Source of the DNA: JAVEDQ01 sp963783105
GTDB lineage: Bacteria > Actinomycetota > Actinomycetes > Frankiales > Frankiaceae
Reading direction: 5' to 3'
Assembly: GCA_963783105.1 (NCBI GenBank)
Contig: CAWAMI010000001.1
Location: forward strand, 682,001-746,000
Length of the DNA stretch: 64,000 nucleotides
Shown here: piece after piece, positions 53,890 to 63,156 of the stretch
How the letters are laid out: every line of letters begins with the position of its first letter
Position numbering within the stretch: position 1 is the stretch's first letter
The notes under the pieces: generated by a model
The model's database searches: none
What the model saw: only the letters and a program-made list of their open reading frames with translations
Told to the model about the DNA's origin: nothing
Made by a program: the position numbers and the translations under genes

Positions 53890-54837
53890 GTGAATCGCAC
53901 GACATCGCTCTGGTCCCTCTGGTCCCGCGGCGGGACCCGGCTCGCGCTCTACGGACTCGCGCTCGTCGCGGTCCTGGGCGCCGGCCTCGGCGTCGGGCGG
54001 CTGGCCGGCCCGACGTCGACGCCCGCCGCGTCGTCCGGCCATGCATCGTCCACGCACGCCCATTCGGAAGGGGCTCCGGACATGACCACGACAACCGCCC
54101 CCGCGCCTGCCGGCCTTTCCGTCGCAGCCGACGGCTTCCGCCTCGCCCCGCTGAGCACCGTCGTCCCGACCGGGCAGGTGCAGGACTTCCGTTTCCGCGT
54201 CCTCGGCCCGGACGGCTCGGCGGTGACGCGCTACGACGTCGAGCACGGCAAGGAACTGCACCTCATCGTCGTCCGCCGCGACCTCGCCGGCTACCAGCAC
54301 CTGCACCCGACGCGGGGTGGCGACGGCACCTGGTCCGTGCCCCTGCGGCTCCCGGCCGGCGGCGAGTACAAGGCCTTCGCCGACTTCACGCCGGCGCAGA
54401 CCGGGGCGCCGCTGACCCTCGCCGTCGACCTGCACGCCGCGGGCGACTACGCCCCGGTGCCCCTGCCGCCGCCGAGTCGGACGGTCGTCGTCGACGGCTA
54501 CACCGTCACGCTCGACGGCCACGTGGACATCGGAACGGACGCCGGCGACGCGTCGACGCTGACGCTGCACATCGCCCGCGACGGCCGCGCCGTGACAGAC
54601 CTCGACCCGTACCTCGGGGCCTACGGGCACCTCGTCGCGCTGCGGGTCGGTGACCTCGCCTACCTGCACGTGCATCCGGAGGGTGCGCCGGGCGACGGCC
54701 GGACCCGCCCCGGTCCCGACGTGACCTTCTCGGCGCAGGTCCCGACCATCGGCACCTACCGGCTGTTCCTCGACTTCAGCCATGGTGGACGGGTGCACAC
54801 CGCCGCGTTCACCGTCGAGGCAGGAGCACACGAATGA
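53890..54837 (+). CDS. Exported His-containing protein of the copper operon
   Basis: The 315-residue protein has one N-terminal membrane helix/signal (about 16-40), a His/Ser linker (SGHASSTHAHSEG), and a beta-rich external part with HxH-type motifs GYQHLHP and YLHVHPEG plus YGHLVALRVGD. Its position between csoR and copA suggests periplasmic or wall-side copper binding. Start GTG 53890; its stop overlaps copA (ATGA). Confidence 0.85.
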   Translation: MNRTTSLWSLWSRGGTRLALYGLALVAVLGAGLGVGRLAGPTSTPAASSGHASSTHAHSEGAPDMTTTTAPAPAGLSVAADGFRLAPLSTVVPTGQVQDFRFRVLGPDGSAVTRYDVEHGKELHLIVVRRDLAGYQHLHPTRGGDGTWSVPLRLPAGGEYKAFADFTPAQTGAPLTLAVDLHAAGDYAPVPLPPPSRTVVVDGYTVTLDGHVDIGTDAGDASTLTLHIARDGRAVTDLDPYLGAYGHLVALRVGDLAYLHVHPEGAPGDGRTRPGPDVTFSAQVPTIGTYRLFLDFSHGGRVHTAAFTVEAGAHE

Positions 54838-57107
54838 CCGCGCCGCCGAAGGCTGCACCCGACACCGAACGGGCGACGACCGACGTCGAGCTCGTCATCG
54901 GCGGGATGACCTGCGCCTCCTGTGCCGCCCGGGTCGAGAAGAAGCTGAACAAGCTGGACGGCGTCGTTGCGTCGGTCAACTACGCGACCGAGCAGGCGAA
55001 GGTCACCTACCCCGAGACGCTCGACCCGGCCGAGCTCATCGCCCAGGTCGAGTCCGCCGGCTACACCGCGGTCCTGCCGGAACCGCCCCGCACCGAGGGC
55101 GCAGCGGACGAGCCGGGTGAACAGGACGACCCGACACGCTCCCTGCGGCAGCGCCTGCTCGTGTCGCTGGTGCTCGCGGTGCCCGTCGTCGCCCTGTCGA
55201 TGTTCCCGGCGCTGCAGTTCGACAACTGGCAGTGGCTCTGCCTCGCGCTCGCGGCGCCCGTCGTCGTGTGGGGCGCGTGGCCGTTCCACCGCGCCGCGTG
55301 GCTCAACCTGCGGCACGGCGCCGCGACGATGGACACGCTCATCTCCGTCGGGACGCTGGCCGCGTTCGGCTGGTCGCTGTACGCCCTGTTCCTCGGGGAC
55401 GCGGGCGCCGCCGACATGCGGATGAGCTTCAGCCTGTCGCTGGGCAGGGTGTCCGAGCACGACGAGATCTACCTCGAGGCCGCCGCCGGCGTCCCCGTCT
55501 TCCTGCTCGCCGGGCGCTACTTCGAGGCGCGGGCCAAGCGCCGGTCGGGGGCGGCGTTGCGCGCCCTGCTCTCGCTCGGGGCCAAGGACGTCGCCCGCCT
55601 GCGGAACGGCCGGGAGGAACGCGTCCCGATCGACGCGCTGCTCGTCGGCGAGACGTTCGTCGTCCGGCCCGGAGAGAAGGTCGCGACGGACGGCGTGGTC
55701 GTCGACGGCACCTCGGCCGTCGACACGTCCCTGCTCACGGGCGAGCCGGTGCCGGTCGACGTCGGTCCCGGCGACCGGGTCGTCGGCGCGACCGGCAACG
55801 TCAGCGGCCGGCTCGTGGTCCGTGCGTCCCGCGTCGGGACCGACACCCAGCTGGCGCAGATGGCGCGGCTCGTCACCGAGGCGCAGAACGGCAAGGCCGC
55901 GGTGCAGCGCCTCGCCGACCGGATCTCCGGCGTCTTCGTCCCGGTGGTCATCGCGCTCTCCGTCGGCACGCTCGGCTTCTGGCTGGGGGCCGACGCCGCG
56001 CCGGAGAAGGCCTTCGCCGCCGCGGTCGCGGTGCTGATCATCGCGTGCCCGTGCGCCCTCGGACTCGCGACGCCGACCGCGCTGCTCGTCGGCACGGGGC
56101 GCGGGGCGCAGCTGGGCATCGTCATCAAGGGCCCGGAGGTGCTCGAGTCGACGCGCACGGTCGACACGATCGTGCTGGACAAGACCGGCACCGTCACGAC
56201 GGGCGTGATGACGCTCGTCGACGTGCACCTCGCCGAGGGGGTCGAGCGCGGAGATGCGCTGAGGCTCGTCGGCGCGGTCGAGGCCGCGTCCGAGCACCCG
56301 ATCGCCGTCGCGATCGCCCGAGGGACGGAGGCCGAGGTCGGCGCGCTGCCGGACGTGGAGGGTTTCACCAACGTGCCGGGGCTCGGGGTGCAGGGCGTCG
56401 TCGACGGTGCCGCGGTGGTCGCCGGACGCACCGCGCTGCTCGACGACTGGGCGCTGGCGCTTCCCCCGGATCTCGCAGCAGCGCGCGACGCCGCGGAGGC
56501 GGCCGGGCGCACCGCGATCGTGGCCGGCTGGGACGGCGCGGCGCGGGCGGTCTTCGTCGTTGCCGACGCCCTCAAGCCGACCTCCGCCGAGGCGGTGGCC
56601 GAGCTGCGGGACCTCGGTTTGCGGCCCTACCTGCTCACCGGCGACAACGCGCGCGCGGCCCGTTCCGTCGCCGCCGAGGTGGGGATCGATCCGGACGACG
56701 TGATCGCCGAGGTCCTTCCCGCGGACAAGGTGCACGAGGTCCGGCGGCTGCAGGAGGCCGGCGCGGTGGTGGCCATGGCCGGTGACGGCGTGAACGACGC
56801 GGCGGCACTCGCCCAGGCCGACCTCGGGCTGGCGATGGGCACCGGTACCGACGTGGCGATCGAGGCGAGCGACCTGACGCTCGTCCGGGGGGACCTGCGG
56901 GCCGCCGTCGACGCCATCCGGCTCGCCCGGCGGACGCTGCGGACCATCAAGGGCAACCTGTTCTGGGCCTTCGGCTACAACGTCGCCGGCATCCCGCTGG
57001 CGGCCGCGGGTTTCCTCAACCCGATGATCGCCGGGGCGGCGATGGCGGCGTCCAGCGTCTTCGTCGTGTCGAACAGCCTGCGGCTGCGGCGGTTCCGCGG
57101 GCATTGA
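54834..57107 (+). CDS. copA: Copper-exporting P1B ATPase
   Basis: A 757-residue pump: one heavy-metal domain (GMTCASC at about 23-29), eight membrane helices, the TGEPVPVD actuator loop, CPCALGLATP in helix 6 (the Cu(I) site), phosphorylation motif DKTGTVTTG, SEHPIAVA and hinge GDGVNDAAALAQADLG. Helix-end residues GYNVAGIPLAAAGFLNPMIAGA also fit Cu(I) pumps. It expels copper and is induced via CsoR. Confidence 0.95.
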   Translation: MTAPPKAAPDTERATTDVELVIGGMTCASCAARVEKKLNKLDGVVASVNYATEQAKVTYPETLDPAELIAQVESAGYTAVLPEPPRTEGAADEPGEQDDPTRSLRQRLLVSLVLAVPVVALSMFPALQFDNWQWLCLALAAPVVVWGAWPFHRAAWLNLRHGAATMDTLISVGTLAAFGWSLYALFLGDAGAADMRMSFSLSLGRVSEHDEIYLEAAAGVPVFLLAGRYFEARAKRRSGAALRALLSLGAKDVARLRNGREERVPIDALLVGETFVVRPGEKVATDGVVVDGTSAVDTSLLTGEPVPVDVGPGDRVVGATGNVSGRLVVRASRVGTDTQLAQMARLVTEAQNGKAAVQRLADRISGVFVPVVIALSVGTLGFWLGADAAPEKAFAAAVAVLIIACPCALGLATPTALLVGTGRGAQLGIVIKGPEVLESTRTVDTIVLDKTGTVTTGVMTLVDVHLAEGVERGDALRLVGAVEAASEHPIAVAIARGTEAEVGALPDVEGFTNVPGLGVQGVVDGAAVVAGRTALLDDWALALPPDLAAARDAAEAAGRTAIVAGWDGAARAVFVVADALKPTSAEAVAELRDLGLRPYLLTGDNARAARSVAAEVGIDPDDVIAEVLPADKVHEVRRLQEAGAVVAMAGDGVNDAAALAQADLGLAMGTGTDVAIEASDLTLVRGDLRAAVDAIRLARRTLRTIKGNLFWAFGYNVAGIPLAAAGFLNPMIAGAAMAASSVFVVSNSLRLRRFRGH

Positions 57108-57194
57108 CCCGGTTCGCGGGGCTATCGCTCCCCGCCGGGCAGGTGCATGCTGATCCCGCTCACACACCGGGCGTCCATACGCGGGAGGTTCAGG

Positions 57195-58040
57195 ATGCAG
57201 CCTCGCAAGCTTCTGGCGGAGGCCCTCGGCACGGCTCTGCTGGTGTTCTTCGCGGTCGGCGTGGCCACGGCCGCGTTCGGCTTCGAGTTCACCGGGGCGA
57301 GCACGTCGGCCGGGGTGGTGACCACGGCCTTCGCCTTCGGCCTGGTGCTGCTCGTCCTCGCCTACGCGCTCGGACCGATCTCGGGATGCCACGTGAACCC
57401 GGCCGTCACGCTGGGTTTCCTGGTCGCCCGCCGCATCGACGTGCGCGATGCCGTCGGCTATTGGGTCGCCCAGTTCGCGGGCGGCATCGTCGGCGCGCTG
57501 GCGCTCTGGGGCGTGTTCAGCACCGCGGACGGCTACAGCCGGACGGAGACCGGTCTGGGGGCCAACGGGTTCGGGGAGAACTCGCTCGTCGGGATCAACG
57601 CGACCGGCGCCATCCTGGCCGAGGTGTTGCTGACGGCCCTGTTCGTGTTCGTCGTGCTGTGCGCCACCCAGAACACCGCGTCACCGCAGGTCGCGGGCGT
57701 CGTCATCGGCCTCGCCCTCGGCGCGGTCCACCTGTTCGGCATCCCGCTGACCGGCACGTCCGCGAACCCCGCCCGCAGCGTGGGGCCCGCGCTCATCGTC
57801 GGCGGGTCCGCGCTGAGCCAGCTGTGGGTGTTCATCGTGGCTCCGCTGGCGGGCGGCCTCCTGGCCGCTCTGGTCCACAACGTCCTCTACGCGGAGGGCG
57901 AGGGCGCGCCGCGCACGGACGTCGCCGAGCCGCTGGACGTGGCGGAGCAGGAGAGGGTGGTCGACGTGACCACTCCGCGGGCGCCGGTCGAAGGGGGCAC
58001 CGCCGCCCGGTCCGCCGCGCCGGGGACTCCGCCTGTCTGA
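57195..58040 (+). CDS. MIP family aquaporin
   Basis: A 281-residue channel with six helices and both NPA boxes: SGCHVNPAVTLG and TSANPARSVGPAL, the latter with the selectivity Arg. It is nearest to AqpZ-type water channels. The C-terminal 50 residues (after about 235) form an additional polar tail. GGAGGTTCAGG precedes ATG 57195. Confidence 0.93.
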   Translation: MQPRKLLAEALGTALLVFFAVGVATAAFGFEFTGASTSAGVVTTAFAFGLVLLVLAYALGPISGCHVNPAVTLGFLVARRIDVRDAVGYWVAQFAGGIVGALALWGVFSTADGYSRTETGLGANGFGENSLVGINATGAILAEVLLTALFVFVVLCATQNTASPQVAGVVIGLALGAVHLFGIPLTGTSANPARSVGPALIVGGSALSQLWVFIVAPLAGGLLAALVHNVLYAEGEGAPRTDVAEPLDVAEQERVVDVTTPRAPVEGGTAARSAAPGTPPV

Positions 58041-58061
58041 CGACTTGCCCCAACCCGCTGA

Positions 58062-58856
58062 TCAAGCCTTGCGCTGATACAGGCGCAACGACAGCGGGGC
58101 CAGCACGACGACGAGCGCCGCGCTGGCGGCCAGCACCTGCCAGACGCTGTCCCCGACCGGGTTGCCGGCCATGAGGGCGCGCGCCGCGGTGGCCAGGTGC
58201 GACATGGGGTTGAGGTTCGCGACGCGCTCCAGCCACCGCGGCATGGTCGCGGGGTCGACGAAGACGTTGCTGAGGAAGCCGATCGGCATGAGTAGCACGA
58301 AGCCGATGCTCAACACCGCGTTGGGAGTACGGAGGACGAGGGCCAAGGCGATCCAGGCCCAGGACAGGGAAAGCGCGAAGACGATCGCCAGGGCTGTCGC
58401 GGCACCGACACCCAGGACACCGCCGTGTGCTCGGAACCCCATGACGAGGCCGAGGCCGAGCACCAGGCCCGACGCGATCAGGTACCGGCCGACGTCTCCG
58501 ACCAGCCCGCCGACGATCGGCGCGGCGCGCCACACGGGCATCGACCGGAAGCGGTCGAAGGCGCCGGTGGCGAGGTCCTGGTTCAGGGTCACTCCGCTGT
58601 AGACCGTGACGAAGACGACGGACATGGCGAGCGTGCCGGGAAGCAGGTACTGGAGGTACTGCTCGGGTGAGCCGTTCAACGCGCCGCCGAACAGGTAGGT
58701 GAACATCAGCGTGAACAGCACCGGGACCATCACGACGTCGCCGAGCTGCTCGGGTACGTGCTTGACCTTCAACACCGATCGCCACGCGAAGACCAACGCT
58801 GACGACGCCGGCCCGGCTGCCGCCGGTCTGGTGGGAGTGGTCAGGTCGTTCATCAC
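58062..58856 (-). CDS. DrrB-type ABC exporter permease
   Basis: The 264-residue protein has six helices in the ABC-2 layout (FTYLFGGALNGSPEQYLQYL, TGAFDRFRSMPVWRAAPIVG, PIGFLSNVFVDPATMPRWLE). It is a second drug/lipid exporter in the window. Its ATG overlaps the stop of the ATPase gene (ATGA). Confidence 0.92.
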   Translation of the reverse strand: MMNDLTTPTRPAAAGPASSALVFAWRSVLKVKHVPEQLGDVVMVPVLFTLMFTYLFGGALNGSPEQYLQYLLPGTLAMSVVFVTVYSGVTLNQDLATGAFDRFRSMPVWRAAPIVGGLVGDVGRYLIASGLVLGLGLVMGFRAHGGVLGVGAATALAIVFALSLSWAWIALALVLRTPNAVLSIGFVLLMPIGFLSNVFVDPATMPRWLERVANLNPMSHLATAARALMAGNPVGDSVWQVLAASAALVVVLAPLSLRLYQRKA

Positions 58857-59857
58857 GGTCCCTCCCCCTGGCCGTGGCCGGTGAGAGCCAGGAACACCTC
58901 GTCGAGGCTGGGTTGGCCGAACGCGAAGTCGGTGACGGCGATGCCTTCCTCGGTCAGCCTCGCCAGCGCACGACTGAGTCGCTGCCCGCTGTCGAGCGCG
59001 TCCTCCTGCGGCGGGATGCGGCAGGTGAGCGAGGCCGGATCGCTTCCTGGCGTCGTCCGGACACCGAGGCTCGCGCCCAGCAGATCGCCGGCCTTCCGTC
59101 GCTGCGCCGGGTCGAGGAGGCGCAGGCGAAGGCTGCCCGAACCGGCCGAGGCCTTCAGCTGACCCCGCGACCCGTTGGCGATGACCACGCCGTGATCGAT
59201 GACCGCGATGTGGTCGGCGAGCTGGTCCGCCTCCTCGAGGTACTGGGTGGTGAGCACGACGGTGGTTCCCTTGCCCACGCTCGTCCGCACGAGGTCCCAG
59301 ATCTCGTTCCGGCTGTAGGGGTCCAGGCCCGTCGTCGGCTCATCGAGGAACAGCAGGTCGGGCGTCACGATGAAGCTCGCGGCGATGTCGAGGCGCCGGC
59401 GCATGCCCCCGGACAGCTGCCCCGCGACCCGATCGGCCGCGTCCGCCAGATCGAAGGCGTCGAGCAGTTCGTTCGCCCGGGCACGGGCGGGCCGACGGCC
59501 GAAGCCCAGCAGGCGCGTGAGCAGGACGAGGTTCTCCCGCGCGGTGAGGTCATCGTCGACAGAGGTGAACTGGCCGGTCAGCGCCAGCCTGCCCCGAACC
59601 GCTGAGCCTTCGGTCACGACGTCGTGACCGAAGATCCGTGCCGTCCCCGAATCAGGACGCAGCAGCGTGGCCAGCATGCGGATGAGGGTGGTCTTGCCTG
59701 CGCCGTTGGGACCGAGGACGGCGAAGACCGTGCCGCGGGGGATCGTGAGGTCCACCCTCACCACGGCCTGCACCGCGCCGAAGCCCTTGCTGAGAGCGGT
59801 CGCTTCGACCGCCAGTTCCCGCTGGCCGATCGGTGGACGGAGTGTCGTCGTCGGCAT
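58853..59857 (-). CDS. DrrA-type ABC exporter ATP-binding protein
   Basis: A 334-residue ATPase: Walker A GPNGAGKTT, signature LSGGMRRRLDIAASF, Walker B LLFLDEPTTGLD, and TTQYLEEADQL. The start ATG 59857 (MPTTTLRPPIGQ) is preferred, because a longer frame to 59908 runs into the divergent regulator and its operators. It is coupled to the permease gene and controlled by the divergent TetR gene. Confidence 0.92.
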   Translation of the reverse strand: MPTTTLRPPIGQRELAVEATALSKGFGAVQAVVRVDLTIPRGTVFAVLGPNGAGKTTLIRMLATLLRPDSGTARIFGHDVVTEGSAVRGRLALTGQFTSVDDDLTARENLVLLTRLLGFGRRPARARANELLDAFDLADAADRVAGQLSGGMRRRLDIAASFIVTPDLLFLDEPTTGLDPYSRNEIWDLVRTSVGKGTTVVLTTQYLEEADQLADHIAVIDHGVVIANGSRGQLKASAGSGSLRLRLLDPAQRRKAGDLLGASLGVRTTPGSDPASLTCRIPPQEDALDSGQRLSRALARLTEEGIAVTDFAFGQPSLDEVFLALTGHGQGEGP

Positions 59858-59874
59858 GGGCGGGACCTTAGCAC

Positions 59875-59880
59875 TACTCT
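59875..59880 (+). promoter_or_regulatory. Candidate -10 for the tetR-like gene
   Basis: TACTCT lies 7 bases before ATG 59888, so the message would start at the start codon (leaderless). No good -35 is visible. Confidence 0.35.
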
Positions 59881-59908
59881 TGTCCATATGGACAGTCCAG
59901 ATGGACAA
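59880..59908. promoter_or_regulatory. TetR operator overlapping the regulator start codon
   Basis: TGTCCATATGGACA (59881-59894) is a perfect palindrome, and GTCCAGATGGAC (59895-59906) is a second near-palindrome; together they form outer arms TTGTCCAT (59880-59887) and ATGGACAA (59901-59908). The ATG of the regulator lies inside the first palindrome. Binding would block the regulator and the divergent exporter. Confidence 0.75.
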
Positions 59909-60493
59909 GAGGCCGTGCCGGCGTCGGCACCGGCCGCGACCCGGGAACGTCTCATGTCCGCCGCGGCCGAACTCGTCGCCGAGCTGGGGTGGGGGCGCGT
60001 CACCACGCGCGCGGTCGCCGCGCGCGCCGGACTACCGCACGGCGCGGTGAGCTACCACTTCCGCGGCAAACAGAACCTGCTCATCGAGGCGGTGATGCAC
60101 GCGTTCGCCCAAGCCGTCCCGCCGAATCAGTTCGAGCAGTCGGTCGGTGTGTCCGACCTGGTCGACTTCGTCGCCGCGCAGATCACGGCCGGTGCGCGCG
60201 ACACGGTTCTGGCCCGCCTGATGCTCGAGGCGATGCGGGAGGCGGAGCGTGATGAGGACCTCCGGGCACGGCTCGGCGAGATGCTCGAGCAGTCCCGCAA
60301 CGGCATGATCGCGGTGATCCGGGCCGAACAGGAGCGCGGAGTGCTCCCGCGGAAGCCGTCGCCCGAGGCGCTGGCGACTCTGCTCGCGTCGGTGGGGGAC
60401 GGGCTGCTCCTGCACGCCCTCATCGACGAGCGCCTCGACCCGTCGTCGGTGCTCGACGCGTTCGCGGAGTTGCTCGGGATCGCCCGCCAGTGA
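59888..60493 (+). CDS. TetR family transcriptional regulator
   Basis: A 201-residue repressor with the helix-turn-helix at 18-62: LMSAAAELVAELGWGRVTTR, AVAARAGLPHGAVSYHFRGK. The ATG used (59888) lies in its operator and there is no ribosome site, so translation is likely leaderless; no other suitable start precedes the helix-turn-helix. It is divergent from the second drrAB-like pair. Confidence 0.9.
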   Translation: MDSPDGQEAVPASAPAATRERLMSAAAELVAELGWGRVTTRAVAARAGLPHGAVSYHFRGKQNLLIEAVMHAFAQAVPPNQFEQSVGVSDLVDFVAAQITAGARDTVLARLMLEAMREAERDEDLRARLGEMLEQSRNGMIAVIRAEQERGVLPRKPSPEALATLLASVGDGLLLHALIDERLDPSSVLDAFAELLGIARQ

Positions 60494-60566
60494 CCCGGCA
60501 TGAGACCGGCACCGCACCTTCGCGGCCTCGGTATCCGGCGCCTGCCCGGCCCGGGACAATGCACCG

Positions 60567-62364
60567 GTGGTGCCCGCCCGGTTCGACGACGTCGTCGACG
60601 ACGTCGGCCTGGTCTTCGGTCCGGCGGTGCGCGTGCTGTCCGCTGATCGGACCGAGGAGGTCGCCCCGCTGCTGAGGGAGGTCGACGAGGCCACGCGGGC
60701 AGGCCGCTGGGCGGTCGGGTTCGTCGCCTACGAGGCGGCCCCCGGGCTGGACCCGTCGCTGGCCGTGCGCGACCCCGTGCCCGGGCTGCCGCTGGCGTGG
60801 TTCGCGCTGACCGAGCCGCCGAGCGCGGGAACCGGCGGTGGCGGTGCCGCCGGACCGCGGGCGGGACTACTCGCTGGAGCCCTGGCAGCCGAGCTGGACG
60901 CCGGCCGGCCACCGCGCCGACGTCGAGCGGGTGCGCGACCACATCGCGGCCGGCGACATCTTCCAGGGCAACCTGACCGGGCGACTCCGCTCGCGGGTGT
61001 CCGGCGATCTCACGCAGCTCTACGCCGATCTCGTGCACAACCAGCGCACCCGGTTCGGCGCGTGGCTCGAGACGGGTAGCCACGTGCTCGCGAGCGCGTC
61101 CCCCGAGCTGTTCTTCGAGTGGTCCGGCGACCGGCTGCTGACCCGCCCGATGAAGGGCACCGCGGCGCGCGGCCGGACCACCGCCGAGGACGAGCAGGTG
61201 GTCGCCGCCCTGGCCGCCAGTACGAAGGAGCGGGCCGAGAACATCATCGTCGTCGACCTGCTCCGCAACGACGTCAGCCGGGTCGCGGACGTCGGCAGCG
61301 TCGCCGCGCCCGTGCTGTGCCGCCCGGAGCGGTACGAGACGGTGTGGCAGCTGACCTCCGACGTCGTCGGGACCGTCCCGGCCTCGACCCCGCTCGTCGA
61401 CGTGTTCCGCGCGCTGTTCCCCTGCGGCTCGGTCACGGGCGCGCCGAAGCCGCGGGCGATGGAGATCATCCGCGACGTGGAGACGAGCCCGCGCGGCGTC
61501 TACTGCGGGACGATCGGCTGGGTCGCGCCGCCGGGCGAGCCGGTGCGGGCACGGTTCAGCGTCGCCATCCGCACCAGCGTCGTCGACTGCTCGGACGGGA
61601 CCGTCACCTACGGCACCGGCGGCGGCATCACGTGGGCGTCCGACCCGGTCGCCGAGCTGGCGGAGCTCGACACGAAGGCCGCGATCCTGCACCGGCCGTA
61701 CCGCGAGGTGCAGCTGATCGAGACGCTCGCCTACGTCGATGGCGCGTTGCGGCACCTCGACCGTCACCTGCGACGGCTGGCGTCGTCGGCGGCCTACTTC
61801 GGCTATCCGTTCGACGAGCAGCGCGTGCGACGCGAACTGAGCGACGTGGCGGCCGGGCAGGACGCGGCGAGGGTTCGGCTGACCCTCGACCGCCGCGGCC
61901 GGACCGGAGCCGAGCTCGCGCCGCTCCCCGCGGCCCCGACGAGACCGGTCGCGCTCGCGGTCAGCGACGAGCCGGTCGACTCGACCTCGCGCTGGCTGTT
62001 CCACAAGACCACCAACCGCGACGTGTACGACTCCCGCGCCCGCCGTCACCCGGACGCCGACGACGTCGTCCTGGTCAACGAGCGGGGCGAGGCCACGGAG
62101 ACGACGATCGCCAACCTCGCGGTCCTGCTGGGCGGGGTCTGGTACACCCCGCCGGTCGAGTGCGGCCTGCTCGCCGGCGTCGAGCGCGGGCGCCTGGTCG
62201 AGCGAGGTGTGCTGCGGGAACGCGTCCTCGGGGTCGAGGACCTCGGCCGTGCGCAGGCGCTCGCCCTGGTGAGTTCCGTTCGTGGCTGGCGTACCGCGGT
62301 GGTGCGCGCACCCGCCGGAACGCGCCGACGGGGGAGTCGTGAGAAGAACGACACTCGTTCGTGA
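60567..62364 (+). pseudogene. pabB/pabC fusion (aminodeoxychorismate synthase/lyase) with a frameshift
   Basis: The first 90 or so codons (GTG 60567, frame 3) encode a PabB-type N-domain (VGFVAYEAAPGLDPSLAV, PLAWFALTEPPSAG). Near 60830-60845, in a GGCGGTGGCGGTG run, the match continues in another frame: DYSLEPWQPSWTPAG, then the chorismate-binding domain (DIFQGNLTGRL, KGTAARGRT, ERAENIIVVDLLRNDVSRV, GSVTGAPKPRAMEII), followed by a PabC/class IV aminotransferase domain with the PLP lysine in FHKTTNRD. Both catalytic domains are intact downstream (GTG 60838 would give 508 residues). It makes aminodeoxychorismate and p-aminobenzoate for folate. One base gained, or a sequencing error, explains the shift. 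Confidence 0.75.
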
Positions 62365-62462
62365 GCAAAACGGCCACACTCCAGCCCACTTCACGCTGAA
62401 CTTGCCGTACTGCAACTGCCCGGTGAACGGCACCGGTGCTCAGAGGAACTCGGAGGACTTTC

Positions 62463-63035
62463 ATGGCGAAGTGGCTGACCCCGGCGGCGGTCGGTGCCCT
62501 TGTCGCGTTGGCACTGACCGGCTGCGGAGGCAGTGACTCCTCAACGAGCTCGACGTCCGCCGCGCCGCCACCGGCCCCGGCGTCGTCGCCGGCGGCGTCG
62601 GCGTCACCGTCGGCCTCCAGCGACCAGCTGGCGCTGAACCTCTCCGGCGGCCTGAGCGGCACGCTCGACGCCGTCACGGGCACGCCGGACTGCGTCGCCG
62701 ACTACCGGCCGGACGAGAAGATCTACCACGTGCAGTTCGACACGACGCGGGACAGCCTGCAGTTCGAGGTGCTGATCAACGACATCACCGGACCCGGGAC
62801 CTTCCAGGTCTCCGACCAGAACGTGTCCGTCGACGGAGCGGACGACGCCAAGCAGCACTGGTCGTCCCTCGGCGAGGGCGTCATGGGCACCGTGACCGTC
62901 GCCCCGGACAACTCCGGGACCATCGACGCGACGATTCCCTCCCGCGACCCGAACGGTGGCCTGCCCGGGGACGGGTCGACTCTGACGATCAAGGGCACCT
63001 GGTCCTGCAAGACCTACCGGCAGTCGGCCGCCTGA
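62463..63035 (+). CDS. Exported lipoprotein, LpqH-like
   Basis: A 190-residue lipoprotein: lipobox LALTGC, an Ala/Ser/Pro linker (22-55) and a beta domain with two cysteines (DCVADYRPD and WSCKTYR) that probably form a disulfide. The pattern recalls the mycobacterial 19-kDa LpqH group but is weak. GGAGGACTTTC precedes ATG 62463. A strong hairpin follows its stop. Confidence 0.8.
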   Translation: MAKWLTPAAVGALVALALTGCGGSDSSTSSTSAAPPPAPASSPAASASPSASSDQLALNLSGGLSGTLDAVTGTPDCVADYRPDEKIYHVQFDTTRDSLQFEVLINDITGPGTFQVSDQNVSVDGADDAKQHWSSLGEGVMGTVTVAPDNSGTIDATIPSRDPNGGLPGDGSTLTIKGTWSCKTYRQSAA

Positions 63036-63043
63036 CCTGAGGT

Positions 63044-63082
63044 CGCGTCCATCGGAGTCGCGCGGCGACTCCGATGGACGCG
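63044..63082 (+). terminator. Strong hairpin after the lipoprotein gene
   Basis: Perfect 18-bp arms (63044-63061 with 63065-63082) close a 3-base loop GCG. It lies 9 bases after the stop and before the next gene on the same strand. There is no T-tract. Confidence 0.8.
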
Positions 63083-63156
63083 GTTCGGGTGCAGTGGCAT
63101 GCTCCCGCCGCCGGTCGTGGCGGCACGGCCCGCCGGCGCCGACGGCGGGAGGCCCG

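Noticed and set aside
54756..57392. An 878-residue open frame on the minus strand
   Set aside because: It lies opposite copA and contains only low-complexity Arg/Gly/Asp sequence.
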